Part shown: piece after piece, positions 15,873-23,737 of the stretch
How the letters are laid out: each line of letters opens with the position of its first letter
How positions within the stretch are numbered: position 1 is the first letter of the stretch
DNA from: a virus
Virus record (IMG/VR): IMGVR_UViG_3300021960_000201
Coordinates: 1-38,576 of that record
DNA: 38,576 nucleotides
Strand: one strand, 5' to 3'
Notes under the pieces: model-generated
Told to the model about the DNA's origin: nothing
The model's input: only the letters and a program-made list of their open reading frames with translations
Databases searched by the model: none
Made by a program: the position numbers and the translations under genes

Positions 15873-18182
15873 TTACTGTTCAAGTTGTTGCTGTTGTTGC
15901 GATACCATCTGCTGACGCATTTGCTGCTCCTGCTTGCGCTTCTCGCGCATCACATAGTTGAACTTGTCTGCATCAACCTTGATGGATCCAAGAAGGTCAT
16001 TGAGCTTGCCCTTGAACTTCTCCAGCTCGGCTTTCTGCTTGGCATGCTGCGCCTCGCGTTGCCATGTCTGGAGATCACCTTCAAGCCCTTTGATCTGATC
16101 TTGGTATTGCTGCAAGGCACCCTGTAGCTGCGAGTAGATGCTCTTGCGCTCAAGAATCTGGTTAGCATCCGGGAACTCGCTGTGCTTGAGAACTGCGATG
16201 TCGTCGATGATTCCAGCGGAATACATCTCCATATCGACCTGCAGCTTGGCCCAGCGGTTGTTTGGCAGCGTAGAGCCGCCAAGGATGCGAATGTCGATAC
16301 GACCGGATGCAATGTCGTTTAGCTTGCCAGCCAGCTCGTCTGGTCGGTCGTAGTTTATAACGGTAGTCGTTATGTCTCCGGATGGGGCTTCGAGACGAAG
16401 AACCTTTTCCTGAGTGTAGTGGAACTGGGCATAGTCGCGCATAACCTCGCCAATGCGGGTCAGCGTGGCGTACACCATGTCCATCTTGCCCTTGATGCGG
16501 CGCTGCCCCATCTCATCGATTGCTAGCGTGCCACGATAGGTGCGGGGGCTAGCGGCAATGTTCCCCTCTTGGAACGAGTACAAGCCAAGGGTGCGCTCCA
16601 TGATCTGGTATGCGCGGTCCATGTTGGCGTACAAGGCGTTTGGCAGTGGAGGCGGCGATGCGATAACAATACCACCGGGCGCCCCACCGCCTCCTCCGTA
16701 TGCAGAGTCGTAGGGGATAAACGCTGTTCCAGCCTTTCCCCAGCGCTGCTCGAGGTCGTCTGCGTCGATCAGCGAGCCGTCCGGGTAGAACACCTTCATG
16801 TTGGTGCTGTTGGCGGCGTGGGCTAGGATAAGCGAAAGGCTCTTGTTGATGACGTCCTGCATGTCACGAACGCGCATAACGTCTGACATGGGGAACGGGG
16901 TGCGGTTGTGGGACGCTGGTAGCGGAACAACCGGGAAGTTCGAGATCGGGAGTACCACGGGGTCCGTAATCATCTCGTCGCCACAAGACATGACGAGACG
17001 AATACGGGTTTCGTAATAGTTGACAGGAGCGGGGAGGAGCTCCATATCAATGAGAACACCCACAGACGTAGGTGTAATTATTACGTGCGAACCCGGTACA
17101 GAGCCCTCGTGGGGTGGGCCGGGCATCTGATAGGTCTCTCCCGTCTCTGGATCCTGCATCTGGTGATGCTCAGGACCAATCTGCTCGTAAACCTGCATAA
17201 GACCGGCAATCTCCGTCAGATCGGTAGTGATCGTAACGGCTTGTCCGGGCTGCTCGACAATAACGGCTGGCATTGCCAGCTCTGCGTCCATGTCCTCGAG
17301 CGGAAACACTTTGTCAGTGCCGGTGGTCGGGTTGTACAACCGTACATACGGCACTTTGATTTTCTCGTAACGCTCTAGCACCTCGTACTTGTCGCGTGCA
17401 TAAGCGTCCGGGGCGTCGCCAGAAAGGCCTATTTCACCCGTTTGCGATGGTCTTCGCGTGCGAACCCATGGCTCTTCGTCTCCGTGGATGCGCCCCGTGT
17501 TCTTTTCTTTGAGTCTATCAGCCGCCTCTTGGTCGATCTGGCGCAGCTGGTAGTACGTCATTGGCGTACGAACAATCACCCAAGCAGCATCGTCCCACAG
17601 CGGGTGGGTACACTCGGGGTCAGGGAATACGCTTTTGGGCTCCAAAGCACGCCAAACAACCTCTCCACGTCCAGAATCCTTGTTTGGGTCGATATATACA
17701 AAGGCAACGCCGCGACCTTGTACGTACGAGTCCCGTACAACCTGCTTCATGTGTAGCTGTCCTTGGGACTGATACCACATGTGCGAGAACAGATCGGACC
17801 ATGCAGCCGCCAGCGCAACGTCGCTATCCTCTACGGGGGTAGCTCGGAAGGCCGGGTTGTTTGCCGTCAGCATGTCCACAGCCTGTTCCGTCAGCTGGAA
17901 CGTGGCTTGGATCGTGGTTGGCATCTGGCCGCGTGCTAGCAGTGCGCTGCGCTGCTCCTCCGTCCAGTGGTTGCCAGCATACAGGCTTTCGCCCTCGACG
18001 GCCATGCTGTCCATCCAGTCCTGAGCCATTTCGCGGCCATACTCGTATAGCTGCTGGTTGACCTCGGCCTCGCTCCGGTCGCTGGCCCCGACTACAATAT
18101 CGCTGTGGTCCGCAAAGACAGATTGCGGGTGAGGTCTCTTCGTCTCTACGGACGTGATTGTCTCAATATCTGGAAATGACAT
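15873..18182 (-). CDS. Portal protein (P22-like)
   Basis: A 769-residue protein that should form the dodecameric DNA-entry ring. The length and order after terminase are typical of P22-type portals. Visible family-like segments are the N-terminal region with QDWMDSMAVEGESLYAGNHW and WTEEQRSALLARGQMPTTIQ, the clip/wing region VVWRALEPKSVFPDPECTHP, and MERTLGLYSFQEGNIAASPR before the long stem helix. The C-terminal 90 residues are a Gln-rich coiled coil (LQGALQQYQDQIKGLEGDLQ onward), like the P22 barrel. AGGGG lies about six bases before the ATG. It follows the large terminase by 31 bases. Confidence 0.93.
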   Translation of the reverse strand: MSFPDIETITSVETKRPHPQSVFADHSDIVVGASDRSEAEVNQQLYEYGREMAQDWMDSMAVEGESLYAGNHWTEEQRSALLARGQMPTTIQATFQLTEQAVDMLTANNPAFRATPVEDSDVALAAAWSDLFSHMWYQSQGQLHMKQVVRDSYVQGRGVAFVYIDPNKDSGRGEVVWRALEPKSVFPDPECTHPLWDDAAWVIVRTPMTYYQLRQIDQEAADRLKEKNTGRIHGDEEPWVRTRRPSQTGEIGLSGDAPDAYARDKYEVLERYEKIKVPYVRLYNPTTGTDKVFPLEDMDAELAMPAVIVEQPGQAVTITTDLTEIAGLMQVYEQIGPEHHQMQDPETGETYQMPGPPHEGSVPGSHVIITPTSVGVLIDMELLPAPVNYYETRIRLVMSCGDEMITDPVVLPISNFPVVPLPASHNRTPFPMSDVMRVRDMQDVINKSLSLILAHAANSTNMKVFYPDGSLIDADDLEQRWGKAGTAFIPYDSAYGGGGGAPGGIVIASPPPLPNALYANMDRAYQIMERTLGLYSFQEGNIAASPRTYRGTLAIDEMGQRRIKGKMDMVYATLTRIGEVMRDYAQFHYTQEKVLRLEAPSGDITTTVINYDRPDELAGKLNDIASGRIDIRILGGSTLPNNRWAKLQVDMEMYSAGIIDDIAVLKHSEFPDANQILERKSIYSQLQGALQQYQDQIKGLEGDLQTWQREAQHAKQKAELEKFKGKLNDLLGSIKVDADKFNYVMREKRKQEQQMRQQMVSQQQQQLEQ

Positions 18183-18213
18183 AGGCCCCTGATTGTATAC
18201 TGTAAACTAAGGC

Positions 18214-19863
18214 TTATGCTAGCATAGGATCAAACCCCTTCTTGCTAGCATTGTAGCTGCCGTGCTTACTTTTGTCATACCCGCTTCTGCGGTCGTACGG
18301 GTCAGCATTTATGTCAAATCCGACATAGTTGTAAACGATTTCACTATGTCGCGGCTTGACGCGGTATCGGATAGCTTTTTCTAGGGCGTCAATAAGGTCA
18401 TCCTTGCCCCTAGGGTACATGCGGAACTGCTCTGCTAGGTCAGACATGTCCTTCATCATCCAGACGCGACCCTGCTTCATAAGCGGCTGCATCGCCTCGA
18501 GTCGACTGCCCTCGCCCTTCTTGGCCTGTGTTGGCTTATCAGTCATGGCGCGGATGCGGTGATCCTTCCACAGGTAGTCCGTTACGAAGCCAAAAGCCGC
18601 ACTTGTCTCGACCACCAGACGTGCTGGCTTGTATATCTTGTTCTGCCCGACGATTTTCTCAATGATCTGGTGAGGCATAAGTCGTTCGTGCACATAGGGT
18701 AACACGTACATGTTGTCGAACTTGTCGACAGCTATAGCCGCTATTGCGGTCTTGTCAGCCCTGACGTTCTGAGACGCGGCGGGGTCGACGGCCATAATCA
18801 CTGATACCGGAAACTCCTGTGGCTTGTCTAGATCTCTCAGCCTCTGGCTTCCGCGTGATGATCGCTTTGTTATGCGCATATAGGGCTGCTCTGCCTCGTC
18901 AAAGCGAAGCTCGCCCTCGTAGTACATCTCGTACTCTGGAAGGAAGATCTGGTCCTCGTCCCCTACGATCTCGCAGCAATACTCCCTGTAGAAGGATGAC
19001 AGGAGGCCCATGGCCTCTAGCTTCTCTTTTCGGTTCAGGAGCTTGTCAGATGGCTCAATATCTGGCCACAGCACGTCTTTGTAGTAGTGCCACTCGTTCT
19101 CAGCCTCGCTCCACCACAGTGATCGCTTCTGGTCTGGCTGGTTCTTAAACCACATAGAGTGCCATCCGGGCGTCTCGAACAGCTTTACGACCATACAATC
19201 GGTGTTGATGGGCGTCCCAATGACCACAACCTTGCTAAATCCGGTCCTCGTCATGGCCGGAACCACCACCTGCTCGAGCCAGCGAAGGTTTTTCTCTAGC
19301 GCCTCGGGCGTTCTGGTGTTCTCTTCGTCCTCGCCGTCATCCACAATAGACAATGTTGGACGCTGCGTACCAGCTTTCATTCCCCTTCCGGGCTGGCGCA
19401 TGCCAATAGCACGGACGGCAGAGCCGTTTTTAAGCTGGATAAAGTCTTCCTGCCACACAGAAGCGGTATCTTCGCCCCAGTTTCCAAAGACTTTTCGAAA
19501 GTTTGATGAATAAGATCCATCATGGCCGAGGACTCGCTTGATGGTGTTGAGTCGGGCCTTGGCTTCTCGCTGTGTTTTGCTGATGATGACGACATATCGG
19601 GGTGTGATGTCCCCGGTGTCGACGTGTCCCATCTCGTAGAGGTATCTGTCATAGCAAAACAGGTGGTGCAGCGCGTTTAGTTCCACGGCTACGGAGCTTT
19701 TTCCGCTAGCTCGCGGGGCAACGATGCTGATATTCTCCTTGAATGGGTCTAGGAGCGCCTCTTCGATGGCGTAGTGCATCGGAGGCGTCTTTGCCGTGAA
19801 CATCTCCGGCAGTATGGCCCTTCCAAAGGATATGATACTGCCTACGACCGGGGGCATAGCCAT
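18214..19863 (-). CDS. terL: Terminase large subunit (packaging ATPase and nuclease)
   Basis: A 549-residue packaging motor. The Walker A motif is APRASGKSS (residues 49-57) and the Walker B region is LSIVDDGED (171-179). The ATPase is followed by an RNase H-like nuclease: VIMAVDPAASQNVRADKTAI has the first acidic residue D360, VVET gives E419, and GKDDLIDALEKAIRY supplies the last Asp pair near 488-492. Motif order and length are typical. It cuts concatemeric DNA and pumps it through the portal encoded next door. The ATG overlaps the upstream stop (TAATG), linking its translation to the presumed small subunit. Confidence 0.97.
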   Translation of the reverse strand: MAMPPVVGSIISFGRAILPEMFTAKTPPMHYAIEEALLDPFKENISIVAPRASGKSSVAVELNALHHLFCYDRYLYEMGHVDTGDITPRYVVIISKTQREAKARLNTIKRVLGHDGSYSSNFRKVFGNWGEDTASVWQEDFIQLKNGSAVRAIGMRQPGRGMKAGTQRPTLSIVDDGEDEENTRTPEALEKNLRWLEQVVVPAMTRTGFSKVVVIGTPINTDCMVVKLFETPGWHSMWFKNQPDQKRSLWWSEAENEWHYYKDVLWPDIEPSDKLLNRKEKLEAMGLLSSFYREYCCEIVGDEDQIFLPEYEMYYEGELRFDEAEQPYMRITKRSSRGSQRLRDLDKPQEFPVSVIMAVDPAASQNVRADKTAIAAIAVDKFDNMYVLPYVHERLMPHQIIEKIVGQNKIYKPARLVVETSAAFGFVTDYLWKDHRIRAMTDKPTQAKKGEGSRLEAMQPLMKQGRVWMMKDMSDLAEQFRMYPRGKDDLIDALEKAIRYRVKPRHSEIVYNYVGFDINADPYDRRSGYDKSKHGSYNASKKGFDPMLA

Positions 19864-20759
19864 TAGTTATCACCATCTTCTGCGTGCTCGTCGGGCTCTT
19901 CGGCTACTTCGAGCCGCTCCGGCAGGAACTTTGGCTCCTCTGCCGCTGGTGCTTGCAAGAGCTCCCAGTTGGCCTCTACGCCTCCGCTCTTCTCTTCGGT
20001 CGTTATGACCTCTCTGATGCGGTCTGCGGCGTCTATCATGTTCTTGGCGTTGCCAGTGTTCTGCGCTACCGTGATGGCATCCTTGTATACGTCCAGCACG
20101 AAGCCCATATCCAGCCCACGCTCATGCAGGTACTCGCTGGTCTTCTTGATGACCTCTTCTTTGACCTTGGGCTGCTTGTAGACAAGTTTGGCTTTTGCTG
20201 CTGGAACTTTTGCGTTTGGCTCCAAAACCTTACCTATATCGTGAAAGTCTTCTTCTCTGAGCTTGAAGTCACTAGATATGAGCCTATCGGCAAACATCTG
20301 TATGGCGACCTTGCCCCTTGTACGCCGTAATATATCATCTACCCACGACATGGGCGTTGGAGAGTGGTATCCGTGGCCTAGATACTTGTAAGGCAGGTAC
20401 TCTAGCTTCTCCCTGAGCGCATTTTTGATATGCTCACCCCAGTGGCCCTTATTCTCTAGCACCTCCCTGCCATGCTCTATGCTATCTGCCTTTACTACGA
20501 ATCGGTCTTTTGCGAACGAAAAGGTCAGGTCGACCAGCATGCCGTTGCTTGGCCGATGTGTCATCGACTCTTTCCTAATAAGTAGCTCGCCCACCCATCC
20601 GTCAGAGGTCAGGATCCAGTCCCCCGGCTCGGCCGCACGGTAGTCTTTGTGGTAGGTGATGCCAAGGCGGTCCGCTTCATGCTGCTGGTAGACAGCATAT
20701 TCTATCGCGGAGCCATCAAAAGGTGGTGTTCGAAGTCGCCGGACAATAGTGTCGGCCAT
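19863..20759 (-). CDS. Putative terminase small subunit / DNA-packaging accessory protein
   Basis: A 298-residue protein (MADTIVRRLRTPPFDGSAIE) using the ATG at 20757-20759; a longer frame exists but would run into the preceding gene. The N-terminal domain has an SH3-like beta pattern (PGDWILTSDGWVGELLIRKE). The C-terminal third is helical (KEEVIKKTSEYLHERGLDMG, then DVYKDAITVAQNTGNAKNMI) and ends acidic. Its position just before terL and coupling to it (TAATG) support a small terminase or packaging adaptor. It is longer than most small subunits and no HTH is obvious, so the assignment rests largely on context. Confidence 0.6.
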   Translation of the reverse strand: MADTIVRRLRTPPFDGSAIEYAVYQQHEADRLGITYHKDYRAAEPGDWILTSDGWVGELLIRKESMTHRPSNGMLVDLTFSFAKDRFVVKADSIEHGREVLENKGHWGEHIKNALREKLEYLPYKYLGHGYHSPTPMSWVDDILRRTRGKVAIQMFADRLISSDFKLREEDFHDIGKVLEPNAKVPAAKAKLVYKQPKVKEEVIKKTSEYLHERGLDMGFVLDVYKDAITVAQNTGNAKNMIDAADRIREVITTEEKSGGVEANWELLQAPAAEEPKFLPERLEVAEEPDEHAEDGDN

Positions 20760-20761
20760 AA

Positions 20762-20986
20762 TCACTTGTTGGGGTAGCCGTTGTTGCCGTATCGCATCAG
20801 TTTTCCGCGAGCTGCGGACAAGATGTCGCCGCAATGCCGCGTCACAACGTCAAGATAGGAGTCAGCCTCCGTCATTCCTTCCTGCGTGTGATCCAAACAG
20901 GACAAAACGATCCATGTGGCTACCTGTAGGCGTTCTTTTTGGCTAGCGCTCTCTAGAATCCTACCTACTTGCTCAATATGTGTCAT
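20762..20986 (-). CDS. Hypothetical small helical protein
   Basis: A 74-residue protein (MTHIEQVGRILESASQKERL). It appears wholly helical, with segments ATWIVLSCLDHTQEGMTEAD and VVTRHCGDILSAARGKLMRY. No family was recognised. It lies between a 70-residue gene and the putative small terminase gene, with gaps of two or three bases. It may be part of the packaging module, but nothing in the sequence proves this. Confidence 0.6.
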   Translation of the reverse strand: MTHIEQVGRILESASQKERLQVATWIVLSCLDHTQEGMTEADSYLDVVTRHCGDILSAARGKLMRYGNNGYPNK

Positions 20987-20989
20987 AAA

Positions 20990-21202
20990 TCACCCCTTTT
21001 GCTGCCTATAGACCCATTTATGGCTCTTCTTGCGCAAAACGTCCCGCTCGACAGCATGTTTCTGGTACTCTATAAACGACATGACGCCAGCAGCGTCCTT
21101 GTACGGCACCCTAATCGTCTCAGGATACTCCCAGATGTTGTTGATCTTGATGGTATCGCCAGCCCTAGGGCCATCCTCCAGCTCTATCAGTATCTGCGAC
21201 AT
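20990..21202 (-). CDS. Hypothetical small protein
   Basis: A 70-residue protein starting MSQILIELEDGPRAGDTIKI. It is predicted to be a small beta domain (NNIWEYPETIRVPYKDAAGV, then FIEYQKHAVERDVLRKKSHK) with a basic C-terminus. Proteins of this size and composition often sit near the terminase genes of phages, sometimes as head-tail accessory or regulatory proteins. I cannot assign a function. Confidence 0.6.
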   Translation of the reverse strand: MSQILIELEDGPRAGDTIKINNIWEYPETIRVPYKDAAGVMSFIEYQKHAVERDVLRKKSHKWVYRQQKG

Positions 21203-21205
21203 AGC

Positions 21206-21376
21206 CTAGTTGTTCAGATCAGGCCAGCCGTTGCCCATAAACAGCGTGGCGTAGCCACCAGTGATGACCCTTCGGCACTTCTGCCCCGTCTCAGGGCATT
21301 TCTCCAGAGGCTTATCCTTCATACTCTGCTCAACCTCGAACTTGGTACCATCTTCTCTCTGATATACGTACGTCAT
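21206..21376 (-). CDS. FmdB-like zinc-ribbon-type small protein
   Basis: A 56-residue protein with MTYVYQREDGTKFEVEQSMK, then KPLEKCPETGQKCRRVITGG. This is the FmdB family pattern, but the first Cys pair is absent and the second is C-x5-C rather than CxxC, so metal binding is doubtful. I chose the ATG at 21374-21376 because FmdB proteins start this way; an ATG 14 codons upstream (21418) is possible. It is the first gene of the late operon, next to the DnaA-box region. It could be an early regulator of late transcription, but this is inference. Confidence 0.65.
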   Translation of the reverse strand: MTYVYQREDGTKFEVEQSMKDKPLEKCPETGQKCRRVITGGYATLFMGNGWPDLNN

Positions 21377-21723
21377 AGGGTTATCAACAGGTGTGGATTC
21401 ATTTTGTGCATAAGTCATATCAAAAAATATGAAACAAAACGCCAACTCATCAATATTTGAAGACGCTTTTTGTCTGGCAAGCGGCGCCAAGCGGAACGAA
21501 GTGTAGCGAGCGACGCCCCTGATCTTGCATCCTTGGCCGACCAGCCATTCCTGCACCACGCCCAGAGAATATATATATATTTTTTTTTGTTTCTGGGCTT
21601 ATAGAGAAGGCGCCTAAGCCAGCCTTCAAGCTGATTCCCGTTGAGAAATCCACAGAAAAGCACATCTCGCTGTGGATAACCCAAAAGAAAGCGCGACATC
21701 AGGAGTGGGTATAGTAAAATGTG

Positions 21724-21756
21724 ACCCGACCCCCCTAATTCGGGTTCTATGGGGGG
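21724..21756 (+). other. Potential H-type pseudoknot / C6-G6 structure
   Basis: ACCCGA (21724-21729) pairs with TCGGGT (21740-21745). CCCCCC (21730-21735) pairs with GGGGGG (21751-21756). The arms interleave, giving an H-type pseudoknot layout, though the first loop is zero length unless one C stays unpaired. TATAGT at 21710-21715 lies just upstream and could be a -10 box, but no -35 is seen. The function is unknown. Confidence 0.4.
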
Positions 21757-22114
21757 TGCCGACACGTTTAAAATGTGCGCGAAAGTGTGCGCGAGGGACA
21801 GCCCTCCAGCCAGCAGTGCTAGCACGCCAGCGCCCAGCCACGCCAGCAGTGCCAGCGGGTACGGGGAGCTCGCCTATGGATCACACACCGAGCCAGTCCA
21901 ACGCCTAGGCATACACGAGACAGCACGGAACATACGCACAGAAGGTACCTGTGCTACCGGGTCTAGCTAGGTGCCAGCCGCATGAATCCATCCATGGCAT
22001 GCAGGCATGCAGGAACACCAGCAACCAGCCAGCCTATCGGGTGTCGTGCTAGATTTAAATGAGCCTTTTTTGGGGGCATGCGGGGCGATTCTGAAAAAAA
22101 GTGCTAGACGGGTG

Positions 22115-22142
22115 TTGACTTTCCATTCGGCTACCGTATTTT
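22115..22142 (+). promoter_or_regulatory. Sigma70-like early promoter
   Basis: TTGACT (22115-22120) and TATTTT (22137-22142) are separated by 16 bases, a good match to a housekeeping promoter. It lies 57 bases before the first early gene and is the best rightward promoter I can see. Transcription would start near 22150 and read the whole early block. Confidence 0.7.
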
Positions 22143-22198
22143 ACTACCAGCCAACGGGACACACCCCGGCACACACACACCTAGAGAGGATACACACC

Positions 22199-22447
22199 AT
22201 GCAAGGAGAGATCACCGAATACGGACACAAGGCTTTCGACTACCTGCGCCAGCACGAACCGGAGACGCTGGAGCTTGTGAACGAGGAAGTCTACAGGGCT
22301 TATGAGCCGGAAGACCTGACCCTCCGAAGCGTCTTTGCCATCGAACGTGCGCTTAAGCAACTGGGACTCGAGCCAAACGTCTTCCTCTGCTGGTACTACG
22401 AGTGGGAGGAGGAGGAAGACCATTACGACGACTTCTATGTATGCTAA
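22199..22447 (+). CDS. First early protein, small acidic hypothetical
   Basis: An 82-residue protein read from the ATG at 22199 (MQGEITEYGHKAFDYLRQHE). AGGATA lies six bases upstream. A longer frame reaching back to 22007 would cross the promoter, so it is rejected. The protein is helical and strongly acidic, with ELVNEEVYRAYEPEDLTLRS and a Trp/Tyr/Glu/Asp-rich tail (CWYYEWEEEEDHYDDFYVC). No family was recognised. As the first gene expressed it may be a host-takeover factor; small acidic early proteins often bind host enzymes. The last base of its stop codon is the first paired base of the hammerhead ribozyme that follows. Confidence 0.75.
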   Translation: MQGEITEYGHKAFDYLRQHEPETLELVNEEVYRAYEPEDLTLRSVFAIERALKQLGLEPNVFLCWYYEWEEEEDHYDDFYVC

Positions 22448-22498
22448 GCCGAAACGCCCTTCGGGGCGTCCACCGGTATCGCCGGTGCTGACGAGGCT
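22447..22498 (+). ncRNA. Type II hammerhead self-cleaving ribozyme (HHR1)
   Basis: All core positions of a hammerhead are present, with the open end at stem II. Stem II is AGCC (22447-22450) with GGCT (22495-22498). GAAA lies at 22451-22454, whose last A pairs with U22469. Stem III is CGCCC/GGGCG with a TTCG loop (22455-22468). The cleavage-site C is 22470. Stem I is CACCGG/CCGGTG with loop TATCG (22471-22487), and CTGACGA is at 22488-22494. Cleavage is expected after C22470, separating the first early gene from the AAA+ ATPase mRNA. Loop TCG (22479-22481) could pair with CGA (22499-22501). A second copy with covarying stems lies at 24628. Confidence 0.95.
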
Positions 22499-22540
22499 CG
22501 ACAACCGACCCGCAGACACACACACCTAGAGGATACACAC

Positions 22541-23689
22541 ATGAACCCTATCATCCCCATCATCCGCAAGTACGAAGCCGGTAGCTACGACGAGAACGCC
22601 CTTCGCACCGTCCTGCGGAACCGGTCAGCCAACGCACTTCGCGAGGCATGCCGCATCAACTTCGCCGACCACCCTGACGGCACCACGTGGGTTGCCAGCG
22701 CACGTAAGGACGCCATGATCGAGGCGCTGGTCAGCGGTCTAAACCACGGCAACACCGTGCCAGCACCGGGCGTCCAGCCCGCAGGGTCCGACCCTGCCGA
22801 CCTGCTCTTCGCCGGGCTACGTGGGCTCATAGGTCAGCAACCCGCCAGCATCGACCGGGACGCCGTGGTGTCCATCGTGCAGGAACAGCTAGCCAGCATG
22901 CCAGCACGCACCGTCGAGGTGGTCATCCCCGACCGTCCGACCGTGGACGTGGGGCGCCAGCATCCGCACTTCGACAAGCTGGTCAAGGCGCTTGCCCTTG
23001 GCACCGTGGCTCTCGTCGGTCCAGCCGGGTCCGGCAAGACGTCAGCCGCCCGTGCCGCCGCCAAGGCGTACGGTCAGGCGTTTACTGCCATCTCCGTGGG
23101 CGCACAGACCAGCGCGTCCGACATCTTCGGGTTCGTCGATGCCAACGGTCAGCACCGCAAGGACACCGTGGCGCGTGCCATCACCGAGGGGCATGTGCTC
23201 CTGCTAGACGAGTACGACACCTGCCACCCCGGCGTGTCCAAGCAGATGAACGGCATCCTCGACTCCGACACCACCGTGGTCGAGTTCCCGCACGGCAAGG
23301 TCGAGAAGCATCCCGACTTTCGGGTCGTGGTTGCCATGAACACCACCGGACGTGGCGCGTCCCGCGAGTACGTTGGTGGACGCCAGCAGGATGCCAGCAC
23401 GCTGGACCGCATGTTCTGGATCGACTGGTCGTACGACCTCGACTTCGAGCGCGAGCTCACACTAGCTCAGGGCGCCAGCACGAAGGATGCCACCGACTGG
23501 ATCGACACCATCGACAAGCTGCGCGACCGCGCCGTCGAGACCGGTCTGCGTATCACCATCGGCACCCGTGCCAAGATCCGCGGAGCCCGTGCCCTCGCCG
23601 CTGGCTTCAGCAAGGATGAGGCGCTGGACCTCGTGCTCCTGTCAGCCCTCGGCGCGGACGAGCGTGCCAGCCTCAAAGCGTCCCTGTAA
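22541..23689 (+). CDS. MoxR/CbbQ-like AAA+ ATPase
   Basis: A 382-residue ATPase. The Walker A motif is GPAGSGKT (160-167), Walker B is VLLLDEYD (219-226), the sensor-1-like Asn is in AMNTTGRG (about 267), and an arginine-finger-like Arg lies in LDRMFWIDW (290). The N-terminal 70 residues resemble a small helical DNA- or protein-binding module (SAP-like: LREACRINF, then RKDAMIEALVSG). MoxR-type ATPases remodel partner proteins, usually a VWA-domain partner encoded next door; here the next gene may fill that role. AGGATA lies five bases before the ATG. It is the first gene after HHR1 and is GC-rich with C-ending codons. The substrate is unknown. Confidence 0.93.
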   Translation: MNPIIPIIRKYEAGSYDENALRTVLRNRSANALREACRINFADHPDGTTWVASARKDAMIEALVSGLNHGNTVPAPGVQPAGSDPADLLFAGLRGLIGQQPASIDRDAVVSIVQEQLASMPARTVEVVIPDRPTVDVGRQHPHFDKLVKALALGTVALVGPAGSGKTSAARAAAKAYGQAFTAISVGAQTSASDIFGFVDANGQHRKDTVARAITEGHVLLLDEYDTCHPGVSKQMNGILDSDTTVVEFPHGKVEKHPDFRVVVAMNTTGRGASREYVGGRQQDASTLDRMFWIDWSYDLDFERELTLAQGASTKDATDWIDTIDKLRDRAVETGLRITIGTRAKIRGARALAAGFSKDEALDLVLLSALGADERASLKASL

Positions 23690-23737
23690 TCACACACCCG
23701 CAGGCGCCGTAACGCCAGCCCCAAACCACACACAGCC

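Larger units (their letters stand above)
21377..22198. other. Divergent non-coding region, candidate replication origin
   Basis: This 820-base stretch separates the leftward late operon from the rightward early operon. It has an exact DnaA box TTATCCACA on the minus strand (21671-21679), TTATGCACA on the minus strand (21405-21413), and a one-mismatch box TTATCAACA (21381-21389). An AT-run is flanked by the inverted repeat GCCCAGA/TCTGGGC (21560-21566 and 21592-21598). It also has C6/G6 runs that can form a pseudoknot (21724-21756). Repeats of GCCAGCAGTGC occur near 21808 and 21843. The early promoter lies at its right end. The origin role is inferred from these signals, the divergent layout and a phage DnaA-domain protein. 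ORFs on either strand look spurious. Confidence 0.6.

Noticed and set aside
21672-21908. 78-codon plus-strand frame in the origin region
   Set aside because: Low-complexity Ala/Pro-rich translation, no ribosome site, and it covers DnaA-box and repeat DNA.
22007-22198. Longer N-terminus for the first early gene
   Set aside because: It would run through the promoter and CA-rich leader; the ATG at 22199 has AGGATA six bases upstream.
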